Positions 1 through 5,142 of a stretch of 5,142 nucleotides of DNA are shown here, piece by piece. Each line of letters starts with the position of its first letter. Within the stretch, counting starts at the first letter, position 1. Made by a program: the position numbers and the translations under genes. The DNA comes from Candidatus Methylomirabilota bacterium (GTDB lineage: Bacteria; Methylomirabilota; Methylomirabilia; Methylomirabilales; CSP1-5): NCBI GenBank assembly GCA_023249165.1, contig JAHFDE010000001.1:1-5142 (forward strand). The letters are read 5' to 3'. The notes beneath the pieces were generated by a model, which was not told the origin of the DNA, searched no databases, and worked only from the letters and a program-made list of their open reading frames with translations.

Positions 1-659
1 GCGTAGACCGTCTTTTCGGTGGGCAGACCGCCCACCGGCTTCCACCCTCAGAAGCAGTCCGGGTTCCGGTAGAGGCCGGTGGCCGTTCCCGCGTAGAGAA
101 AGATCCCGCCCATCCCGGTCGGGATGTTGACCGACGCGAGCGCCTTGACCTCGGGATTCTCCGGCCCGTCATCTACCCGAGCCCACCTCACACCACCATC
201 GGTGGTGCGGTAGAGCCCCTTGCCCACCACCCAGGCATGGAGCACCTTCGGCCGGTTGGGGTCAATGGCGAGGGCGTGAACGTCAGGCCCGCCGAGACCT
301 GCGTTGACCTCATCCCAGGTCTTGCCTCCATCACGACTCCGCAGGACACCCCGCTCGTGTGTCCCGGCGTAGACAATCTGAGGGTCCGAGGGATCAGCCA
401 CCAGTGTCATAACATCAGTTGTCTTGGCCGATCCGGGAAGAGCAACCGCCACCCAGGTCCGGCCCTCGTCCTTGCTCTGGAGCAGGCCGTTGTGGGTTCC
501 GAGAAAGAGCGAGTGACTTCCAGGGAGCATCACCAGGGCATGGGCATGGTCCATCTCTTGAGACGCCGGCGCCGACCGCGGACTCAGGGTGATGATCGAT
601 GCGGCGATGAGTCCAGCGGTCCACATTAACGGATGGCATCGTGACCATCGGGTGAGCAT
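1..659 (-). CDS. Exported Asp-box beta-propeller protein, predicted selenoprotein (Sec204), 3' end outside window
   Basis: Visible part is 219 codons. An N-terminal signal sequence (hydrophobic about residues 10-32, APAS near the cleavage site) predicts export. Asp-box (BNR/sortilin-like) blades occur at 62-69 (SKDEGRTW), 108-115 (SRDGGKTW) and 152-159 (TTDGGVRW), spaced 44-46 residues. The fourth box, 199-206, reads NPDCF-UGA-GW: its Asp3 and Trp8 flank the TGA at 50-48 in the correct register, and the frame stays open to the window edge with propeller-like sequence (KPVGGLPTEKTVYA). With the SECIS hairpin just downstream, UGA is best read as selenocysteine, giving a Cys202-Phe-Sec204 motif. 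Stopping at 48 would give a 203-residue protein truncated in the middle of a blade. It is paralogous to the protein at 1298-2227 and lies 27 nt after the DsbA-like gene, in the same operon. The start at 659 is set by a strong Shine-Dalgarno site and the signal peptide. Biochemical role unknown; a glycosidase role, sometimes attached to such propellers, is not supported. The alternative is a nonsense mutation. Confidence 0.82.
17..50 (-). promoter_or_regulatory. Bacterial SECIS element with in-frame UGA (Sec codon at 50-48)
   Basis: On the minus-strand RNA, UGA is followed by 10 nt, then a perfect 8-bp stem (CGGUGGGC at 37-30 with GCCCACCG at 24-17) closing a GGUCU loop (29-25). The loop starts 18 nt after UGA. 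The spacing and the GGUC(U) loop match the SelB-binding hairpin of E. coli fdhF, where loop G and U are the key contacts. The element lies inside coding sequence, as bacterial SECIS elements do. The predicted stem is seen directly; SelB recognition is inferred. Confidence 0.83.
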
Positions 660-666
660 TGTCTTA

Positions 667-673
667 TCACCTC
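667..673 (-). promoter_or_regulatory. Ribosome binding site for the propeller gene starting at 659
   Basis: GAGGTGA lies 7 nt before the ATG at 659-657, an excellent Shine-Dalgarno match that fixes this start. GGTGA within it can pair with TCACC just inside the coding sequence (about 652-656), which could partly mask initiation; this is weak (5 bp, 11-nt loop). Confidence 0.7.
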
Positions 674-686
674 AGCGAGGGGCTTT

Positions 687-1301
687 TCATCGTTTCGTCT
701 CCTTCAGTTCCTCTTCGATCACGAGTTGGAACGTCTCAAACGGATGGGCTCCAATAAGCGGTCGGCCATTGATGAAGAAAGACGGAGTCCCACGCAGGCC
801 AAGCATTTTTCCAACTCCTGTTTCTGCGTCGACCTTCTGGGCGTACTTGCCTGAATCGAAACACTGGTTAAACGCAACGGAATCCAGACCGAGATCCTTT
901 GCGTAGCCTTTCAGATTCCCCGTCGCAAAGGCAAAGGGTCCCTGACCTGCAAACAGCTTGTCGTGGTACTCCCAGAATTTCCCCTGCTCCCGAGCGCACT
1001 CGGCAGCCCGGCCCGCCGAAACCGATTGTTCTCCCAGGATGGCCAGGTGCCGGTAAACGAATCGGATCTTGCCTGCCTTCACGTACTCTGCCTCGAGGCG
1101 GGGAAGGGTCTCTTTCCAGAACTTGCGGCAGTAGGAACACTGGAAGTCGGAGAATTCGATGATGGTGATGGGCGCCGCCTCAGAGCCTTTGGCGGGTCCC
1201 TGGGATAAAAGGGTGAGGATATCCTCGACCTGACGAGATTGTGCCGGGGTCTCGACAACCCCGAGCTGCATGAGAAGGATTGCAAAGACAAGGCGCTTCA
1301 T
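687..1301 (-). CDS. Exported DsbA-like thiol:disulfide oxidoreductase (thioredoxin_4 type)
   Basis: 204 residues with an N-terminal signal peptide (MKRLVFAILLMQLGVVETPAQ). The thioredoxin fold carries the active site Cys55-Ser-Tyr-Cys58 in FSDFQCSYC, a helical insert at about 90-150, and the cis-proline loop GTPSFFING (Pro173). This is the DSBA-like/thioredoxin_4 group (as in BdbD- and DsbG-like proteins), which oxidises or isomerises thiols outside the cytoplasm. An in-frame ATG 39 nt upstream (1340) would put polar residues before the signal peptide and extend into the preceding gene; the ATG at 1301 is preferred because it forms an ATGA overlap with the stop of that gene and begins a typical signal sequence. 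The Shine-Dalgarno signal is weak, suggesting translational coupling. It sits between two propeller paralogues, the later of which carries a predicted Cys-x-Sec pair, so it may act on that protein (inference). Two extra cysteines (102, 147) have no assigned role. Confidence 0.92.
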   Translation of the reverse strand: MKRLVFAILLMQLGVVETPAQSRQVEDILTLLSQGPAKGSEAAPITIIEFSDFQCSYCRKFWKETLPRLEAEYVKAGKIRFVYRHLAILGEQSVSAGRAAECAREQGKFWEYHDKLFAGQGPFAFATGNLKGYAKDLGLDSVAFNQCFDSGKYAQKVDAETGVGKMLGLRGTPSFFINGRPLIGAHPFETFQLVIEEELKETKR

Positions 1302-2227
1302 GGCTTGACCGGTTTCCCATGCCTGAGGAGCGGCTGCCACTGCTTGCCGCCATCGTTCGACTGGTAAAGATCCGACGTGAACGTGGAGATGTAGATTTTT
1401 TCAGGCCGGTGCGGGGAAATAGCAAACACGTTCACGGCGTCTTTCTCTCCGAGAAAGAAGCCGAGGCTTTTCCATTGCTGCCCCTCGTCCTCGCTCCTGA
1501 TGAGCCCCAGGTCCGACCGCGCTGCATAGGCGTACAGGATCCGTGGGTTCTTCGGGTGAAACGCCACCGCCGTCACCTGGATCCCGGAGAGAGTCTTACT
1601 TATGGGTGACCAGGTCAGCCCACTATCCCAGCTCACCACGAGTCCCTCTCGAGTCCCGGCCAGGAGAGTATTGGAGTCCACCGGGTGAGCCGCCACGCCA
1701 AACACGTCCTGTATTCCCTTCGCGTCCACCCTCGCCCAGGTGCCGTCCGTCACGGAGACCCGATACAGGCCCGGCGAGCCGGTTACGTTCCAGCCAAAGA
1801 GGGTGTGACCATCCGCGCCCATCGTCATCGCGTGCAGGTCCACCTTCCCCGCGAGCGCCACAGGCTGCCAACTCTGTCCCCCGTCGCGGCTGACCATGAC
1901 GCCGATCGGGTTTGGCAGATGGGAACCGAGATCCGGGTGGCCACTGACGTACATGACCCCCCGCTGTGACGGATGAATGGTGAAGCCCATCAGGTCAGAC
2001 CGACTTTCCCCCACATATTCCCACCCCTGTCCGCCGACCAGACGGACGAGGCCCCCATGGGTGGCAATGTAGAGGATCATGGGATCGTAAGGGTCCACGG
2101 CAAGGCCGTGGATGTGGTGGAGTTCATCGACCGGGGTGAACCGAGGCGGTGCCGAAAGACTGGCGCTGCTTAAGAGAATCGAGGTGAATCCGATCATGAG
2201 CGTCGCCACCAGTCCTCGCGTCGTCAT
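1298..2227 (-). CDS. Exported Asp-box (BNR/sortilin-like) beta-propeller protein, Cys-free paralogue
   Basis: 309 residues. Signal peptide at about 1-26 (hydrophobic core, cleavage near SLSA-PP). Asp boxes at 113-120 (SRDGGQSW), 199-206 (SWDSGLTW), 245-252 (SEDEGQQW) and 290-297 (SNDGGKQW), with several other blade starts of the form AVDP...LYIATHGGL, indicate a six- or seven-bladed propeller. The mature N-terminus carries HHIHG (37-41), a His cluster that could bind metal (speculative). It resembles proteins that databases call F510_1955-family glycosylhydrolases, but no catalytic residues can be assigned, so I call only the fold. It has no cysteine and no internal UGA, unlike its paralogue at 1-659. 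The start overlaps the SCO stop (ATGA) and has GAGGAG at 2237-2232, 4 nt before the ATG. Its own TGA stop overlaps the next ATG. Confidence 0.9.
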   Translation of the reverse strand: MTTRGLVATLMIGFTSILLSSASLSAPPRFTPVDELHHIHGLAVDPYDPMILYIATHGGLVRLVGGQGWEYVGESRSDLMGFTIHPSQRGVMYVSGHPDLGSHLPNPIGVMVSRDGGQSWQPVALAGKVDLHAMTMGADGHTLFGWNVTGSPGLYRVSVTDGTWARVDAKGIQDVFGVAAHPVDSNTLLAGTREGLVVSWDSGLTWSPISKTLSGIQVTAVAFHPKNPRILYAYAARSDLGLIRSEDEGQQWKSLGFFLGEKDAVNVFAISPHRPEKIYISTFTSDLYQSNDGGKQWQPLLRHGKPVKP

Positions 2228-2940
2228 TTTTCTCCTCGGAGCAAGATCCGCACATCGCGACGCAAACGCTGAAGCGCATCCTCTTCGGCGCTCTGGTAAT
2301 AGCCTCGGATGCGCGCCTGACGGTCCACCAGGACAAATCGAGAACTATGGAGAAACTGTTTTTCGGTCTCCCCATGGTGGGCCGAGAGAGCGACTGGTCC
2401 GAAAAGCCAACTCTTCACTCCCTCCGCTGGATCAACCACGCTCAGGCGAAAGCCCTCTAGGGCGAGGCGGTAGATCGTTCTCTTCTCGCCAGTCAGAAAC
2501 AGCCATCGCTCGGGATCAGCGCCGTAGCGTTTTGCGTACTGGGAGAGGACCAAGACAGTGTCCCGTTCCGGGTCGACGGTGATGGAGACCAGTCGGAGAT
2601 CTTTTTCCTCCGCGAAGTCCGCCTGAAGCTTGGCCATCTCGGCACTCTGCAGCGGACAGGTGTCCGGGCAGTGGGTGTAGATGAAGTTAGTGATCCAGAC
2701 TTTTCCAGCCAGGTCCAGGAGTCCCACCTGTTGTTCGCTTCGCTCGATCAAAGAGAAGTCGGGCACAGTCCCGAAAACGTCCAACGCCTCACCCGGCCGT
2801 TTTCCGCTCAACCAAGATCGGATCGCTGGGCCTTGCCAGAACCAGAGGACACCCACGGCCCCGATGAGCACGAGGAGGAGAAGCCCCCGCAGAAGTACAA
2901 CGAGCATGGGTCGCTCGATGAGGCGTCCGTCCTTCATCAT
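2224..2940 (-). CDS. SCO1/SenC-family copper chaperone / thioredoxin-like protein
   Basis: Up to 238 residues. One N-terminal membrane segment (about 12-35) anchors a periplasmic thioredoxin-fold domain. The copper-binding CxxxC is Cys91-Pro-Asp-Thr-Cys95 in THCPDTCP, and the conserved distal His is His198 in FLHSSRFVLVD; VSITVDPERDT (118-128) is also typical of the family. SCO proteins deliver copper to, or reduce cysteines of, the CuA site of cytochrome c oxidase and other copper enzymes. Two tandem ATG codons (2940, 2937) are possible starts. GGGAGG at 2949-2944 is 3 nt from the first and 6 nt from the second, so 2937 is slightly favoured. It follows the TlpA-like gene by 25 nt and overlaps the next gene by 4 nt. 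No oxidase gene is visible, so its client may instead be a product of this operon. Confidence 0.93.
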   Translation of the reverse strand: MMKDGRLIERPMLVVLLRGLLLLVLIGAVGVLWFWQGPAIRSWLSGKRPGEALDVFGTVPDFSLIERSEQQVGLLDLAGKVWITNFIYTHCPDTCPLQSAEMAKLQADFAEEKDLRLVSITVDPERDTVLVLSQYAKRYGADPERWLFLTGEKRTIYRLALEGFRLSVVDPAEGVKSWLFGPVALSAHHGETEKQFLHSSRFVLVDRQARIRGYYQSAEEDALQRLRRDVRILLRGEK

Positions 2941-2965
2941 AGGCCTCCCACGGTCCTCGACCTCG

Positions 2966-3505
2966 TTACCTCAAGATCGCCTCGAGCAGCTTCCGGGATT
3001 CCGGGTCGGTCCAGTCGCGGTAGCCCAGCTCCCGGTGTCGGACAATCCCCTGTTTATCGATGAGGAAAGTCGCCGGAATGCTGAACTGCCGGTACAGGCG
3101 TAGCACCTCCATATTGGGATCCAAGAGGACCGGAAAGTCCAGCTGCAACTCCTGCATGAAGTGCTTCACGACACTATTTGATCCGGCATCAAGACTGACC
3201 GCCAGAATCTCGAGGCCGCGGCTCTTGTACTCCTGGTAGGCCTTTTCCATCGTGGGCATTTCCAGGCGACACGGAGCGCACCAAGTCGCCCAGAAGTTGA
3301 GAAGGACTGCCTTGCCACGCACATCAGACAGGCGGACCGTCTGCCCATCGAGACTCGGGAGGGTAAAGTCCGGGGCGAGGTACCCCACCTCGGGGCGCGC
3401 CTCCAGGGCTGCCTTGCCTCCTTTGACCTGGAGGAGGGCCAGGGAGACGCCCATGAACAGCAAGCTCGCCGCCCCCAACAAGATCCATCCCCGTCTCGCC
3501 AGCAT
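2966..3505 (-). CDS. TlpA/ResA-like membrane-anchored thioredoxin
   Basis: 179 residues. N-terminal hydrophobic anchor or signal at about 7-26, then an AhpC/TSA-Redoxin-type thioredoxin domain: APDFTLPSLDG (44-54), active site Cys76-Ala-Pro-Cys79 in FWATWCAPC, and cis-Pro144 in SIPATFLID. Family members (ResA, TlpA, CcmG) reduce disulfides outside the cytoplasm, for example of apocytochrome c or of SCO/CuA proteins. Adjacency to an SCO gene supports a copper- or thiol-reducing job. The start codon is 9 nt after the Rieske stop; the AAGG covering that TAA stop is the only Shine-Dalgarno candidate. The sequence is complete, with no missing active-site residue. Confidence 0.93.
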   Translation of the reverse strand: MLARRGWILLGAASLLFMGVSLALLQVKGGKAALEARPEVGYLAPDFTLPSLDGQTVRLSDVRGKAVLLNFWATWCAPCRLEMPTMEKAYQEYKSRGLEILAVSLDAGSNSVVKHFMQELQLDFPVLLDPNMEVLRLYRQFSIPATFLIDKQGIVRHRELGYRDWTDPESRKLLEAILR

Positions 3506-3514
3506 CGTTTGACC

Positions 3515-4063
3515 TTACACCCTGAGGAGGCTCTCAGGATACTGCTCGTCCGGGTCCCCCCCAGGCCGCATCACATACACGATGGACTTATCCACCAGGA
3601 GGTCCCCTTCTGGACTCAGGGTGATCTTCACGCGGTCCATGGGCCGGGGGGCCGGACCTTCATAATTGAACCCGTCCACGTAGTAACCGCTCCCATGGCA
3701 GGGGCACTTGTATTTGCGGTCGGCCGCGATCCAGTTCGGGGTGCACCCCAGGTGGGTGCAGATGGCGAGCATCGCGAAGAAGCTCCCGTCTTCGTACCGG
3801 ACGATCCACGTCCGATGGGATTGCTTGAAACGCTCACCCACCGTTCCAGGCTGGTAGGTATCCGGCCGGCCCGCGTCGAATCGAGGGCTCGGTTCGAAGA
3901 GGACCCGGGGGAACATGAACCGCAGAAAGGCCACTGAGACGGTGGCAAGAAAGGCCAACACCCCGCCCCAGGCGGTCAAGGATAGGAAATCCCTCCGAGA
4001 CCAGATCGTTGCCTCGTCGGCCTCCTCCAGTTCCAGTGCTTGTTTCCTCTGAACTTCCTCCAT
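3515..4063 (-). CDS. Tat-exported Rieske [2Fe-2S] protein
   Basis: 182 residues. N-terminal cytoplasmic tail, twin-arginine motif Ser22-Arg-Arg-Asp-Phe-Leu27 and a membrane anchor at about 30-50, as in bc1/b6f Rieske subunits. Box I CTHLGC gives ligands Cys102 and His104; box II CPCHGS gives Cys120 and His123; Cys107 and Cys122 form the expected disulfide. The protein would carry a high-potential [2Fe-2S] cluster on the periplasmic side, taking electrons from quinol. No cytochrome b gene is in the window; it may lie upstream. A TTG at 4069 could be taken as start, but AAGGTGA (4076-4070) sits 6 nt before the ATG at 4063 and directly abuts the TTG, so 4063 is chosen. It follows the haem-domain gene by 50 nt, suggesting a shared electron-transfer complex (inference). 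Confidence 0.94.
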   Translation of the reverse strand: MEEVQRKQALELEEADEATIWSRRDFLSLTAWGGVLAFLATVSVAFLRFMFPRVLFEPSPRFDAGRPDTYQPGTVGERFKQSHRTWIVRYEDGSFFAMLAICTHLGCTPNWIAADRKYKCPCHGSGYYVDGFNYEGPAPRPMDRVKITLSPEGDLLVDKSIVYVMRPGGDPDEQYPESLLRV

Positions 4064-4069
4064 AAGCAA

Positions 4070-4076
4070 TCACCTT
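4070..4076 (-). promoter_or_regulatory. Ribosome binding site that decides the Rieske start
   Basis: AAGGTGA lies 6 nt before the ATG at 4063-4061 and leaves no spacing before the alternative TTG at 4069, so the shorter product is favoured. Confidence 0.7.
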
Positions 4077-4113
4077 TGGCATGGGGAGCCGCTCACCGTT
4101 CCGCCGCACGTCC

Positions 4114-5142
4114 CTACTGGGCGTGGCTGCCGTGAGGAAGCGCCTTCCCACCCTCCCGGCCCGCCTGATGAGGCGGCAGGTACATGGAGAGGGTCGAGGG
4201 GCTGCCGATCCGGATGAGAATTTGGTCGCTCATCCAGACATCCTCGCTGACCCCTCTGTATTCCTGCCCCGGCCCCACCAGAACAGCGATCATGTACGTC
4301 TGATCCCGCCCCCAGAGGGCGTCCCCCAGGTCGGTGTTCTTGAGCGGCATGGTGAATTCGTACTCCCGGTCTTTCCCAGCCGTCCGATGAGCAGCCTTGA
4401 TCAGATTGCCCACCTGGTCCCTCACGAGGGACCCGGAGGCCATTCAGGTGTGAACGCCTGAGGTCTTCCGAGGGGTCGGTTCTTTCTGATCCGGGAATTC
4501 CGCCACGAAGTAGTCTTCGATCCCCTTCACCGTGAGGAGCTTGGCGTCATTAAAGTCTCCGATCATCCCGTGATGAGGGAAGTCCTTGAACAGGAGGGCT
4601 ATCCATCGGTCGGCATCGGTCCGGACGGCGAAGGAGATCTGCTCCCCGTGGATACGGCTCCAAAGCTCGATCTTGAAGGCTTCCACAGGCTCGGCGACCG
4701 CCGGCTGCCCCTTCCCCCCTCAGCCGTAAGCGGTCACCTGCTGGTGCCGGGTCCCGACAGTGATGACTTCATGGCCGGCGCCGTGCCACTCCTCCGGGTC
4801 GATCTTTCCATCAATGGTCGGAGCCGACCCTTCTTTCGCGATAAAGTGGCTGTCGAACTGCACGTAGGGGAGGCGCTTCCCGACGAGGTCTTTCGGATAG
4901 GCGGAGGCATCAAAAAGCATCTCCACAATGCCCGAGCCGACGCCGCACCCCGGTCCGTAGACATCGCCGGTGAGGGCGCTCACGTGGACATGGGCGTGAT
5001 CGGTTACGTAAGAGACCGGGCCTATGTGGACGCTGTAGGCGAGATTCGGCACATCGGCGTGGTACATGTAAACGAAGTCCCCGTGATCGTAGCTGAAGCC
5101 TTCGAACTCCAGGTGACCGTATCTCCCGTGCTTCTTCTCCAA
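4114..5142 (-). CDS. Haem-binding EB_dh/DOMON-like protein, predicted selenoprotein with two Sec (UGA 4722, 4446); 5' end outside window
   Basis: Read continuously, 342 residues are visible, ending at a TAG at 4116-4114. Two in-frame TGAs fall at visible residues 141 and 233. Domain logic spans both: the domain start TIDGKIDPEEWHGAGHEV lies before the first, IELWSRIHGEQISFAVRT and RWIALLFKDFP between them, and YEFTMPLKNTDLGD followed by TYMIAVLVG after the second. This is the strand order of an ethylbenzene-dehydrogenase gamma/DOMON-type haem b domain, so three separate genes make no sense. The pieces also lack good starts: the middle one would begin with GTG, and neither it nor the ATG at 4443 has a Shine-Dalgarno site. 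Sec contexts are AYG-U-GGKG and VHT-U-MASG. The visible N-terminal ~105 residues are rich in His and Tyr and not recognised; one Cys lies in GPGCGVG. Likely role: periplasmic haem electron transfer, perhaps with the Rieske protein downstream. Alternative: a decayed gene with two nonsense mutations. Confidence 0.76.
4413..4446 (-). promoter_or_regulatory. Predicted SECIS element, second UGA of the haem-domain gene (4446-4444)
   Basis: The RNA has UGA, then 17 nt to a CGUG loop (4426-4423) on a perfect 7-bp stem, GGUCCCU (4433-4427) with AGGGACC (4422-4416). After one G-A mismatch, two more C-G pairs follow. A G within the first two loop positions and a loop 16-37 nt after UGA fit the general bacterial SECIS pattern, though the loop is not GGUC. 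An ATG directly follows the UGA, so reinitiation is the competing reading. Confidence 0.62.
4685..4722 (-). promoter_or_regulatory. Predicted SECIS element, first UGA of the haem-domain gene (4722-4720)
   Basis: The RNA has UGA, then 20 nt, then a GGUC tetraloop (4699-4696) closed by a 4-bp stem, CGGC (4703-4700) with GCCG (4695-4692). The stem can extend to nine pairs with single-base bulges: C4704-G4690, G4705-C4689, A4706-U4687, C4707-G4686, G4708-U4685. The loop repeats the GGUC of the element at 17-50 and of E. coli fdhF. It is shorter and less regular than that element, hence lower confidence. Confidence 0.68.

Noticed and set aside
672..689. TGA stop of the DsbA-like gene (689-687) as another Sec codon, since the next gene is in the same frame
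   Set aside because: A second TGA follows 12 nt later, the small CCUC/GAGG hairpin begins its loop only about 10 nt after UGA, and the next gene has its own strong ribosome site and signal peptide.
1302..1340. Upstream start at 1340 for the DsbA-like protein
   Set aside because: It adds 13 residues before a clear signal peptide; the ATG at 1301 overlaps the previous stop as ATGA.
2112..2582. Plus-strand open frames (for example 2112-2582 and 3509-3937)
   Set aside because: They lie opposite well-supported minus-strand genes, have Arg/Pro/Ser-rich low-complexity translations typical of high-GC antisense frames, and show no motif.
4444..4461. Inverted repeat TCAGG...CCTGA ending at the second UGA
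   Set aside because: Only 5 bp with an 8-nt loop and it lies before the UGA, so it is not a SECIS; no U-tract for a terminator.
4114..5142. Three separate small genes or a pseudogene
   Set aside because: All pieces share one frame, together make one domain, have no ribosome sites of their own, and are interrupted only by UGA with hairpins. Decay remains possible but fits less well.
1..5142. Genome-wide reassignment of UGA (to Trp or Gly)
   Set aside because: UGA clearly ends the genes at 687, 1298 and 2224, two of them in standard ATGA overlaps, and Trp is encoded by TGG throughout.

Overview
The window is a compact run of seven co-directional minus-strand genes, so transcription runs from 5142 towards 1. 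The coding density, high G+C, overlapping ATGA junctions and Shine-Dalgarno sites point to a bacterium. The Tat-exported Rieske protein, SCO1/SenC protein and thioredoxin-like proteins suggest a respiring, probably environmental Gram-negative lineage. The taxon cannot be fixed from this sequence.

Layout in transcription order: a haem-binding ethylbenzene-dehydrogenase/DOMON-like protein (5142 to 4114, 5' end outside the window); a Rieske [2Fe-2S] protein (4063 to 3515); a TlpA/ResA-like thioredoxin (3505 to 2966); an SCO1/SenC copper protein (2940 to 2224); an Asp-box beta-propeller protein (2227 to 1298); a DsbA-like thiol:disulfide oxidoreductase (1301 to 687); and a second Asp-box propeller protein (659 to 1, 3' end outside the window). 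Gaps are -4 to about 50 nt. No internal promoter or terminator is evident, so this looks like one operon for extracytoplasmic redox proteins.

The main finding is that both end genes appear interrupted unless UGA is read through. The first gene has in-frame TGAs at 4722-4720 and 4446-4444. The last has one at 50-48. In all three cases the same reading frame continues the same protein family. Each TGA is followed by an RNA hairpin whose loop starts 17-20 nt downstream, the geometry of a bacterial SECIS element. The element after 50-48 has a perfect 8-bp stem and a GGUCU loop 18 nt after UGA, essentially the layout of the E. coli fdhF SECIS. The other genes also use TGA, but as a normal stop (687, 1298, 2224), so general code reassignment is unlikely. 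I interpret the end genes as selenoproteins: an exported beta-propeller with a Cys-Phe-Sec motif inside an Asp box, and a haem-domain protein with two Sec residues.

Together the operon would supply secreted or periplasmic selenocysteine electron-transfer proteins, a Rieske centre, and the thiol/copper chaperones (TlpA, SCO, DsbA-like) that could reduce, oxidise or metallate them. The Sec reading and its SECIS structures are seen in the sequence. The functional linkage is inference.
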